Of a stretch of DNA of 50,685 bases, positions 7,385 through 14,360 are shown piece after piece. Below the pieces are notes generated by a model. The model was not told the DNA's origin. It saw nothing but the letters and a program-made list of their open reading frames with translations, and did no database searches. Numbering within the stretch: position 1 is the stretch's first letter; each line of letters opens with the position of its first letter. Source of the DNA: an uncultured Agathobaculum sp. (GTDB lineage Bacteria > Bacillota > Clostridia > Oscillospirales > Butyricicoccaceae); the NCBI RefSeq assembly GCF_944380975.1, contig NZ_CALWJK010000010.1, positions 1 through 50,685 on the forward strand, read 5' to 3'. The translations under genes and the position numbers were made by a program.

Positions 7385-8235
7385 TGGAAAACGCATTGGA
7401 AATTTCGGGCCTGTGCAAGCAATATAAAGGGTTTGCGCTCAAAGATGTATCGTTTACATTGCCAAGTGGCTGTGTGATGGGGCTCGTTGGAGAAAATGGA
7501 GCAGGCAAGACCACAACGCTCAAGGCAGTTTTAAATCTGATTCATCGTGACGCAGGTACAATTCATGTGCTGGGGCAGGATAATATCCGAGAGGAACGCG
7601 CGGTCAAGGAGCGTATCGGTGTTGTGCTGGAGGACGGATGTTTCCTTAATACGATGAACGCGCGTCAAGTGGATGTGTTGATGGGGAAAGCCTATCAGAA
7701 CTGGCATTCCGAACAGTTCTTTGGTTTTTTGAAGCGGTTTGGCATTGATACGGGCAAAAAGATCAAGGATTACTCCAAGGGGATGCGGATGAAAGTCAAT
7801 ATTGCCGCAGCGATGTCGCATGACGCAGAATTGCTGATTATGGATGAGCCGACAAGCGGACTTGACCCAGTGGTGCGCGATGAGGTACTTGACCTGTTTT
7901 ATGATTTCATGCAGGATGAGGGACATTCAATCTTGCTATCCAGCCATATTACCAGTGATTTGGATAAGATTGCAGATTATATCACCTTCATCCACGGTGG
8001 AAACGTGGTGCTGTCAGAGCCGCGTGATGTACTGCTGGACACCTATGGTGTGCTGCGTTGTACGGCAGAACAATTGACTGCACTCGATTCTGCGGCAGTG
8101 CGGGGTAAGTGCGTCGGTGCGTTTGGCTGCGAAGCACTGGTGCGGCGGGACGGTGTCCCACAAGGCTGGCCGGTGGAACCGGTCAATATTGAGCAGGTGA
8201 TGCTGTTTTTGACAAGAGGGGAGGATGCGAAATGA
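7384..8235 (+). CDS. ABC transporter ATP-binding protein (YtrB/BcrA type)
   Basis: A 283-residue ATPase. Walker A is GLVGENGAGKTTTLK (about residues 36-50), the signature motif is the degenerate YSKGMRMKV in place of LSGGQ, Walker B is LLIMDEPTSGLDP, and the switch histidine is in SSHITSDL. The C-terminal 70 residues form the regulatory tail usual for exporters of this group. It should power the permease that follows, with which it overlaps by 4 bases. In such GntR-regulated systems the substrates are typically cell-wall-active peptides or lipids, but that is family knowledge and not visible here. Confidence 0.92.
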   Translation: MENALEISGLCKQYKGFALKDVSFTLPSGCVMGLVGENGAGKTTTLKAVLNLIHRDAGTIHVLGQDNIREERAVKERIGVVLEDGCFLNTMNARQVDVLMGKAYQNWHSEQFFGFLKRFGIDTGKKIKDYSKGMRMKVNIAAAMSHDAELLIMDEPTSGLDPVVRDEVLDLFYDFMQDEGHSILLSSHITSDLDKIADYITFIHGGNVVLSEPRDVLLDTYGVLRCTAEQLTALDSAAVRGKCVGAFGCEALVRRDGVPQGWPVEPVNIEQVMLFLTRGEDAK

Positions 8236-8891
8236 AAGCGATGCTCTATGCTGACTGGCTAAATTTTCGTCAGTCGATTCGGTCGATGATGTTTATTCTG
8301 GTGGTATTTGCGTTCGCCGCTTTTGCGTGGAGCGGTCCTATGTTTTTCATCATGACCGTCGCCATGCTTAGCATTATGCTGCCCGCGACGCTGTGCGGAT
8401 CCGATCAGGCCTACGGTTGGGATAAGCTCAGTCTGTCGCTGCCGATTTTACGGCACGAAGTGGTTCGAAGCAAGTATCTGATGGGGCTATTGATCAATCT
8501 GACGCTATTTGCGCTGGCCGTGGCCATGACAATGGCCTATTCGTTGGTTGATCCATCGACATCGATGATAGAAAATATACTCAGCTTGTTTGGCGGCGAG
8601 CTGATCTCGCTGCTGCTGATGGGGCTAATGTTTGCAGTGACGTTCAAATTTGGCGTGGAAAAGTCGCGGTATATCCTGATAGCGGTGGTGTGGATTCCGA
8701 TTCTGGCAATGGCGGGAATTGTCAAGTTCGACATTATCCCTGGTATAGTGGACATGTTTGAGCAGGGGTTCAGTCGGCTGGAAACTGCGCCGATTGGCTT
8801 GCCGATGGCGGCTGCGCTGGTTGTCTGTCTGACGGTTTACGCGGCCTGCTATCGCATCAGCGTTCGTACTTATCAGAAAAAGGAGCTGTGA
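8232..8891 (+). CDS. ABC-2 type transporter permease
   Basis: A 219-residue membrane protein with about six hydrophobic segments (roughly residues 17-34, 36-55, 78-98, 110-133, 139-158 and 185-207). It begins MKAMLYADWLNFRQSIRSMM, the cytoplasmic amphipathic start of the ABC-2 membrane family that pairs with YtrB-like ATPases. The ATGA overlap with the ATPase gene indicates translational coupling and a common complex. The stop lies two bases before the zinc-ribbon microprotein gene, whose ribosome-binding site is inside the permease 3' end. Confidence 0.88.
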   Translation: MKAMLYADWLNFRQSIRSMMFILVVFAFAAFAWSGPMFFIMTVAMLSIMLPATLCGSDQAYGWDKLSLSLPILRHEVVRSKYLMGLLINLTLFALAVAMTMAYSLVDPSTSMIENILSLFGGELISLLLMGLMFAVTFKFGVEKSRYILIAVVWIPILAMAGIVKFDIIPGIVDMFEQGFSRLETAPIGLPMAAALVVCLTVYAACYRISVRTYQKKEL

Positions 8892-8893
8892 CT

Positions 8894-9043
8894 ATGAAAT
8901 TCTGTGAATACTGCGGCAAGGCATTTGACGATGACTGCACGGTTTGCCCGAACTGCGGTGCGCAGCTGCGACCCTTGCAGGACGGGGAAACCGAGGAAAA
9001 TGCATTGACCGTGGAGGAAATGCTGCTGCTCGGTTTGCTGTAA
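8894..9043 (+). CDS. Zinc-ribbon microprotein (49 aa)
   Basis: A very small protein beginning MKFCEYCGKAFDDDCTVCPN. Two knuckles, C4-x2-C7 and C18-x2-C21, form a classic zinc ribbon (CxYCG...CPNCG), with an extra cysteine at 15; the tail is acidic and then leucine-rich (TVEEMLLLGLL). The ATG at 8894 follows AGGAG (8881-8885) with an 8-base spacer and starts two bases after the permease stop. This is strong evidence that the gene is real and coupled to the GntR/ATPase/permease operon. Function is unknown; it could be a small accessory or sensor subunit of the transporter that binds zinc. There is no signal peptide and no complete membrane helix. Confidence 0.82.
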   Translation: MKFCEYCGKAFDDDCTVCPNCGAQLRPLQDGETEENALTVEEMLLLGLL

Positions 9044-9105
9044 TGCAATTTGACGCATAAAAAGATATGCCGTACCATATCCTGACCGTAAAGGGAGGGA
9101 GATAA

Positions 9106-9570
9106 GTGCTGTGGGTTTGGATCATAGGGCTTGCGTTGCCGCTGGCGGTCGGTGGTTTGGCGGGTTGGCTGACGATGGGGAGCATGTCCACGTATGGTGC
9201 ATTGGTGCAGCCGCCGCTTGCACCGCCGCCGTGGGTGTTCCCGGTGGTATGGACGGTGCTATATCTGATGATGGGGGTCGCCAGCGTACTGGTTTGGAAA
9301 GCGGATGCGCCACAAGCCGAGAAAAAGCAGGCGCTGACGTGGTACGTCGCGCAGCTCGCCGTCAATTTTGTTTGGCCGCTGCTGTTTTTCAATGCGGGTT
9401 TGTACGGCATTGCCCTCGCGTGGTTGATACTGCTGCTGGCGTTGGTGGTGGAAACCATCATCAGATTTCGGGAAATCAGCCCTATCGCAGCTGGGTTGAT
9501 GGTGCCATATCTGCTTTGGCTGCTGTTTGCGGCCTATCTGAATGCAGCAATTTGGCTGTTGAATCGTTAA
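9106..9570 (+). CDS. tspO: TspO/MBR family tryptophan-rich membrane protein
   Basis: A 154-residue protein with five predicted membrane helices and many tryptophans. Family landmarks are PPLAPPPWVFPVVWTVLYL near residues 36-54, the AQLAVNFVWPLLFF segment and the C-terminal AAYLNAAIWLLN. Family members bind porphyrins, cholesterol-like ligands and benzodiazepine-type drugs; the bacterial role, often linked to stress or tetrapyrrole handling, is not settled. It starts with GTG at 9106, 4 bases after GGGAGGGAG (9093-9101). It lies 62 bases behind the zinc-ribbon gene on the same strand and may be read through from that operon, since no terminator is visible between them. Confidence 0.93.
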   Translation: MLWVWIIGLALPLAVGGLAGWLTMGSMSTYGALVQPPLAPPPWVFPVVWTVLYLMMGVASVLVWKADAPQAEKKQALTWYVAQLAVNFVWPLLFFNAGLYGIALAWLILLLALVVETIIRFREISPIAAGLMVPYLLWLLFAAYLNAAIWLLNR

Positions 9571-9598
9571 AAAAGTTAAAGCGCATAGAGGGTTGGGA

Positions 9599-9626
9599 AA
9601 AGGAGCGGACAGTTGGCCGCTCCTTT
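9599..9626. terminator. Stem-loop between tspO and the convergent amidotransferase gene
   Basis: A perfect 10-bp stem (AAAGGAGCGG, 9599-9608, with 9617-9626) around an 8-base loop. The A and T tracts at its ends are short, so it would be a modest terminator, usable in both directions between convergent genes. Confidence 0.65.
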
Positions 9627-9639
9627 CTCAACGCTTGTG

Positions 9640-10302
9640 TTAACAATGACCGCAAAGCCAGAAAAACAGCGGCAAATGGTTGGCTCCTTTCACATCTTCG
9701 CAGATGGGCGGTACCATGCGCTCCGGATGCCACTGCACACCAAGCAGCGCGGCGGAAGGATGGACAAGCGCTTCCACCGCACCGTCAGGAGCATGGGCAA
9801 CAGCGGTCAGATCGTTTGCAATTCGTTCCACGATCTGGTGGTGATAGCTGTTGACCGTTGTGGTCGTGCCGATCTGTTCGGCAAGCCAGCCGGAACATTG
9901 GAGGGTATGGCAGCAGCTGGCGTGACCGGTGACGTTCTGCTGCAACGTACCGCCGAGAAAGACGTTGATGACCTGCATGCCACGGCAGATACCCAGTATC
10001 GGTTTGCTACGAGCGAAGAATGCGTCAAATAACGCTTGTTCCTCCTCGTCACGGATGCAATCAATGGATAGCTGCTTGCAAGCGCACGTCTGTCCGTATC
10101 GGGCAGGATGGATATCGCCGCCGCCAGCCAGCAATAAACCGTCGCATCGCGCAGCAAGTGCGGCAGTTGATGCACCGCTGTGTATTACACCGGTACCGCC
10201 GGCTGCGGAAAGACAGGTGGTGTATAATTCAGACTGACGGCGGAAAATGGACAGAGTGTCCATGAATCGTCCGCTTGAAATTAAGATTAACGGAGTCTTC
10301 AC
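9640..10302 (-). CDS. Class I glutamine amidotransferase-like hydrolase (PuuD-like)
   Basis: A 220-residue protein of the gamma-glutamyl-gamma-aminobutyrate hydrolase branch (peptidase C26). The triad is intact: nucleophile C106 in GICRGMQVINV, then H192 and E194 in GVQWHPERM. LLLAGGGDIHPARYG is the oxyanion-side loop typical of PuuD-like enzymes, which hydrolyse gamma-glutamyl amides; the actual substrate is not determinable. It starts with GTG at 10302, seven bases after AGGAGGG (complement of 10310-10316). It is divergent from the Na/Pi cotransporter and convergent with tspO, so it is probably monocistronic. Confidence 0.88.
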   Translation of the reverse strand: MKTPLILISSGRFMDTLSIFRRQSELYTTCLSAAGGTGVIHSGASTAALAARCDGLLLAGGGDIHPARYGQTCACKQLSIDCIRDEEEQALFDAFFARSKPILGICRGMQVINVFLGGTLQQNVTGHASCCHTLQCSGWLAEQIGTTTTVNSYHHQIVERIANDLTAVAHAPDGAVEALVHPSAALLGVQWHPERMVPPICEDVKGANHLPLFFWLCGHC

Positions 10303-10332
10303 ACAATATCCCTCCTGAAAGCGTTTTTACCG

Positions 10333-10361
10333 TTGACAGAGAATAGCGAAAACAGTATACT
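10333..10361 (+). promoter_or_regulatory. Promoter of the Na/Pi cotransporter gene
   Basis: TTGACA (10333-10338), a 17-base spacer and TATACT (10356-10361), about 50 bases before the ribosome-binding site. An in-frame TTG codon inside this -35 box is therefore not the translation start. Confidence 0.85.
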
Positions 10362-10419
10362 GGAAAATGTATGGGGAACATCAGAGAATTGTAAGAGAGA
10401 TGTGAAACGGAGGAGTTCC

Positions 10420-12201
10420 ATGGACTTCAATGAACTGTCCATTGTCCAGCTGATCGGTGGTCTGGCACTGTTCATCTATGGCATGACAACAATGGGAAAA
10501 GGTCTGGAGCGTGCGGCAGGCTCCAAATTGGAAAAAACACTGGAAAAAATGACGGGCAATGTGTTTAAAGCATTGCTGATGGGCATGGTGGTCACGATGG
10601 TGATTCAATCCTCGTCGGCCACGACCGTCATGGTGGTTGGTTTTGTTAATGCGGGCATTATGTCGCTGCGGCAGTCTGTCGGCGTCATTTTGGGTGCGAA
10701 CATCGGTACCACCATCACCGCACAGATCCTGCGCTTGGATAGCGGCGGGGCAGTGAGCGAAAACCTGCTGATGCAGATGCTCAAGCCCAAGAATTTGGCA
10801 TATGTGATCGTGCTGGCAGGCGTGATTATTATGATGCTGGCAAAAAAACGTCGGACGCGTGATATTGCAGATATTTTTTCCGGCTTCGGTATTTTGTTTA
10901 TCGGTATGTCGGTGATGGAGAGTGCGGTTGCACCGCTTGCGGATCTGCCGCAGTTTGCGCAGCTGTTCTCAACGATTGCGAATCCTGTGCTGGGTGTGCT
11001 GGTTGGTGCAGGCGTTACCGCGATCATTCAGTCCTCTTCGGCATCGGTCGGTATTTTGCAGGCTCTGTCGACCACGGGTGCGATTACCTATGCGGCGGCC
11101 ATTCCCATCATCTTGGGACAAAATATCGGTACCTGTATCACTGCGTTTCTGTCCTCGCTGGGCGGCTCGAAGAATGCACGCCGTACCGCGATGGTTCACT
11201 TTTATTTTAATCTGATCGGTTCGATTGTGTTCCTAGTTGCAGTTTATGCGCTGGAATATACCGGTGGTTTTCCGTTCTGGGACAGCCCAATCGACAAGGG
11301 CGGCATTGCAAACTTCCACACGCTGTTCAACGTCACCTGCACGATTTTGTTCCTGCCATTTACCGGCTTGCTGGTCAAGCTTGCCACCTGGAGCGTACCC
11401 TCCGGCGAGGTGCAGGAGGATCCGCTGGCAAAGCTGGAGCCGCGCTTTTTGACTACGCCTTCGCTGGCGCTGGAGCAGGCGCAGCGCTGCATTGCAGACA
11501 TGGGTGACGCGGCCAAGCAGAACTTCCGTTTGGCAACCGAGCCGCTGTTTGGCGAAGGAATGCCGAAAGAAGATATTTTCCGCGAGCATGAAAGCTTTTT
11601 GGATCGCGCGGAGGTGGAAATTGGCCGTTATTTGACCAATATCCATAATATCCGTTCGGTCGATCAGCGGCGGCAACTGGCGGAGATGATGCATTCGCTG
11701 TCTGATTTTGAAAAGATTGGCGACTACGCGCAGAATATCTTCAGCAGAGTGGATGAATTCCGCCAGACAGATATGTCGTTCTCACAAGCAGCGATGCAGG
11801 AGCTGCACGCGATGTGCAGTGCCGTTGGGGAAGTGCTTGACTTAACGGTAGAAGGATATGTAACGCGATCGGTATCGGTGGCCAAAACGGTGGAGCCGAT
11901 CGAAGAAGTGGTCGATACGCTCAAGGAGCGTCTCAAGAGCCGCCATATCGAACGACTGAGCCGCAATGAGTGCACCATGCAGACTGGTATTCATTTCCTT
12001 GACATTGTGCATGATTTGGAGAAAATCAGCGACCACTGCTCCAATATTGCAATTTATACCATTCAGCTGGGCGAAGGTGCGGAGGAATTTGACACCCATG
12101 CCTATATCAAGCAGGAGTATAAGTCTACGCCGCAGTTCGCAGAGAAACTGCGTTACTATCAGGAAAAATATCTGACACCGGTCGAGCAAATGGCTGACTG
12201 A
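10420..12201 (+). CDS. Na/Pi cotransporter family protein with C-terminal PhoU domain
   Basis: A 593-residue protein. The membrane part (about residues 1-315) contains the two inverted NaPi-II repeats, each with its signature: VIQSSSATTVMVVGFV near 64-79 and IIQSSSASVGILQALS near 202-217, followed by GANIGTTIT and GQNIGTCIT. The soluble C-terminal part (about 340-560) is a PhoU-like helical bundle. The family exchanges Na+ and phosphate and is often linked to phosphate balance or export. The ATG at 10420 is preceded by GGAGGAG (10409-10415). It is monocistronic between a clear promoter and a strong terminator; no pho operon genes are near. Confidence 0.93.
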   Translation: MDFNELSIVQLIGGLALFIYGMTTMGKGLERAAGSKLEKTLEKMTGNVFKALLMGMVVTMVIQSSSATTVMVVGFVNAGIMSLRQSVGVILGANIGTTITAQILRLDSGGAVSENLLMQMLKPKNLAYVIVLAGVIIMMLAKKRRTRDIADIFSGFGILFIGMSVMESAVAPLADLPQFAQLFSTIANPVLGVLVGAGVTAIIQSSSASVGILQALSTTGAITYAAAIPIILGQNIGTCITAFLSSLGGSKNARRTAMVHFYFNLIGSIVFLVAVYALEYTGGFPFWDSPIDKGGIANFHTLFNVTCTILFLPFTGLLVKLATWSVPSGEVQEDPLAKLEPRFLTTPSLALEQAQRCIADMGDAAKQNFRLATEPLFGEGMPKEDIFREHESFLDRAEVEIGRYLTNIHNIRSVDQRRQLAEMMHSLSDFEKIGDYAQNIFSRVDEFRQTDMSFSQAAMQELHAMCSAVGEVLDLTVEGYVTRSVSVAKTVEPIEEVVDTLKERLKSRHIERLSRNECTMQTGIHFLDIVHDLEKISDHCSNIAIYTIQLGEGAEEFDTHAYIKQEYKSTPQFAEKLRYYQEKYLTPVEQMAD

Positions 12202-12217
12202 GGAAATACAAGCTGTG

Positions 12218-12253
12218 AAAAGCGCCGCGTTCAATCGAACGCGGCGCTTTTTT
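12218..12253. terminator. Bidirectional terminator between the Na/Pi cotransporter and the coiled-coil gene
   Basis: A perfect 15-bp stem (12218-12232 with 12237-12251) around an AATC loop. A run of six Ts on the plus strand and AAAA on the other side make it usable by both convergent transcripts. Confidence 0.93.
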
Positions 12254-12254
12254 G

Positions 12255-14360
12255 TCACGTATTTTCTGAGGTGAATACGCCATATACAGCAGAAAACAGC
12301 TTTTTGAAAATGTTAGTGATGCGGGATAGTACGCCCTGATCTTCGTCGGATGCCTCCGGCTGGATGGCATCTTTTTCAGAGGGCGCAGAGATTTCTTTGG
12401 TTCGTAGGATAAATTGCAGGCTGGAGGGGGTTGGATTCTGAGAAGAGGTGACCGATTGCAGCGCCGCTTCGGCATCAATATTGAGTACGTTTGTATCCTC
12501 TTCTAAGTCTTTTTTAGCGTCGTTGATCGCGCCGTGAATGGAATCATTGGCATTTTGCAGACTGGAAGAACTGCTGGATGAGGAAGCACGGTCAAGCACG
12601 TCGATGAGACCGTCCAACGAGGATTGCAGGCTGGCATCCGATTTATCACGTACGGAGCGCAGGGTGTCGGTGGCAGATTGCAGCAGATCGTTGGCGGAGG
12701 TGAGCGTTTTCGTCAGTGTGACCATCAGATCCGAACATTTGTCTGCAGCGGAGTTGGTGGTTTCGGTGATCTCGTCGAGAGAAGCAGAGAGTGCGGGGAT
12801 ATCCGCGATTAACTGATGCACTCGCTCAAGCGTTTGATCCGCTAATACGGTGAGCTCTTTGCCTTCACCAATCAGATCCTGCGGCAAGCCGTCATAGTCG
12901 TTTAAAATGTCGTTGATCTCATCTAAGTTATCGAGAATCGAATCAGCAGTCCCAAGCAGTCCGCTGGTGTCAGAGAGGATATCTTCTAGTGTGCGAATGC
13001 TCTGTTTGATCGCAGAGAGCGAGCCAGAGGCGTTATCTAGAAGAGACGAGAGCAGGGAATATACAGGCTCACTCAAACCGCTGCCGTCCAAAATGATTTG
13101 TAAAGCAGAAATCTGACTGTTGAGTGACTCTACCTTCTCGCGGAGCGTGCCCAGATGCGTTTGCAGCGTTTTTACATCCTGTTTGATATTTTCTACGGCA
13201 GTTTGCAGTTGCAGGATATGCAGCAGATCATCTCCGGATGCATCTTGCAGATCATTCACGAAATCATCCAGATTGCTAAGTGTAGTGTCTAAGTCCTTGA
13301 GAAGCTGCTGATAGGAATTCACATCCTCGGTTGTAGATTGCACGGTACCCAGCATGCTGTTGATGGTCGCACCGAGTGTGGTCACCGTGGTTTTCATGGA
13401 GTTGAGTTCTGGAATCAGAGAATCAGTTTTTCCGGCCAGTGTTTCCAGTGAGGATAAGGCGGCATCGACCTGCGGATCTATTGTGCCGCGATCGGCGATT
13501 AGCTGCTTGCGTACGGCATTGATGCCAGAAATACCACTCGATAGTGCGCCGAGTCCGCTTTGCATGGATTGCATGGATTCAAGCATGCTGCTTAAGCCCT
13601 CGTACAGGCTGTCTCCGGAGCTGCCCAGCCGGTCCTTGATATCTCGCATATCGGACAGAATGTCCAGGGAAGAGAGGGTAGCAGGCGCCATAAACAGGAT
13701 AAGTCCCATACTTTCAAAGGAATTCGAGCCAATGCGTACGGTAAATGTGCTCTCTTCACCCGGAAGACCCATAAACATGACAATCTTATAGGTGCCGATC
13801 GACTGCACCTGTGCACCGGGGGCGTCGATTGAGAGCGCTTTGCTCATGTCAATACCCGTGGCGCAAACCAGCATCATGTTATTTTTGTAGTATTCTCCAG
13901 CAGCGTCGTTGGGCGTAGCATGGATATTCATTTCAACCAGACCGTTTGCACCAGCACATTTCTCTGCTTCTACCGGCACGCCATTGAGCTTATAAGACAC
14001 GTCAAAATTCCAAGGAAGCTGGATGGAGGTGCTGCTGTCCGGCACGCATTCGTAATAGAAACGCTGTAAGCCGTCATCAGTAAGCGCCCAGGAAACTTCT
14101 CCGTCGCTCAATGTAGGTTCATCCAACGTAGACATATTGTAGACATCGGAGTAGTTGCCGTAATCGGTAAATTCTGTGTGTCCATTTAGGCTGACACCCT
14201 TGACGATACGGGTATTTTCCGGTGTACCGTAATAGTCAAGATTGATATAGACCGCTTCGTCCGTTTGAATGGTGGGGGCCGCGGCCTGTGCCGCTTGCGG
14301 CAGCACGCACAAAAGTGCCAATGTAGCTGCCATCAGGCGACGGAATTTATGATTCATCAT
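12255..14360 (-). CDS. Secreted coiled-coil protein paired with an MMPL exporter
   Basis: A 701-residue protein with a clear signal peptide (MMNHKFRRLMAATLALLCVL, cleavage probably after AAQA near residue 27). A beta-rich region of about 200 residues follows, then a very long heptad-rich segment (about 230-600) with many Leu/Ile/Asp/Ser repeats (LESMQSMQSGLGALSSGISG and similar), a serine tract near 595-602 and a polar tail. No membrane anchor, LPXTG motif or enzyme domain is visible. In overall plan it recalls the extracellular part of YhgE/Pip-like proteins. It overlaps the MMPL gene by 14 bases and is translated behind it, so it is probably an extracytoplasmic partner of that transporter. 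AAGGAGG (complement of 14370-14376) fits the first of two adjacent ATG codons. Confidence 0.75.
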   Translation of the reverse strand: MMNHKFRRLMAATLALLCVLPQAAQAAAPTIQTDEAVYINLDYYGTPENTRIVKGVSLNGHTEFTDYGNYSDVYNMSTLDEPTLSDGEVSWALTDDGLQRFYYECVPDSSTSIQLPWNFDVSYKLNGVPVEAEKCAGANGLVEMNIHATPNDAAGEYYKNNMMLVCATGIDMSKALSIDAPGAQVQSIGTYKIVMFMGLPGEESTFTVRIGSNSFESMGLILFMAPATLSSLDILSDMRDIKDRLGSSGDSLYEGLSSMLESMQSMQSGLGALSSGISGINAVRKQLIADRGTIDPQVDAALSSLETLAGKTDSLIPELNSMKTTVTTLGATINSMLGTVQSTTEDVNSYQQLLKDLDTTLSNLDDFVNDLQDASGDDLLHILQLQTAVENIKQDVKTLQTHLGTLREKVESLNSQISALQIILDGSGLSEPVYSLLSSLLDNASGSLSAIKQSIRTLEDILSDTSGLLGTADSILDNLDEINDILNDYDGLPQDLIGEGKELTVLADQTLERVHQLIADIPALSASLDEITETTNSAADKCSDLMVTLTKTLTSANDLLQSATDTLRSVRDKSDASLQSSLDGLIDVLDRASSSSSSSSLQNANDSIHGAINDAKKDLEEDTNVLNIDAEAALQSVTSSQNPTPSSLQFILRTKEISAPSEKDAIQPEASDEDQGVLSRITNIFKKLFSAVYGVFTSENT

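Noticed and set aside
9111-9854. A 247-codon frame overlapping tspO and running into the amidotransferase gene
   Set aside because: It covers two good genes and the hairpin between them; its translation is rich in Arg/Ala/Gly as expected for an out-of-frame reading.
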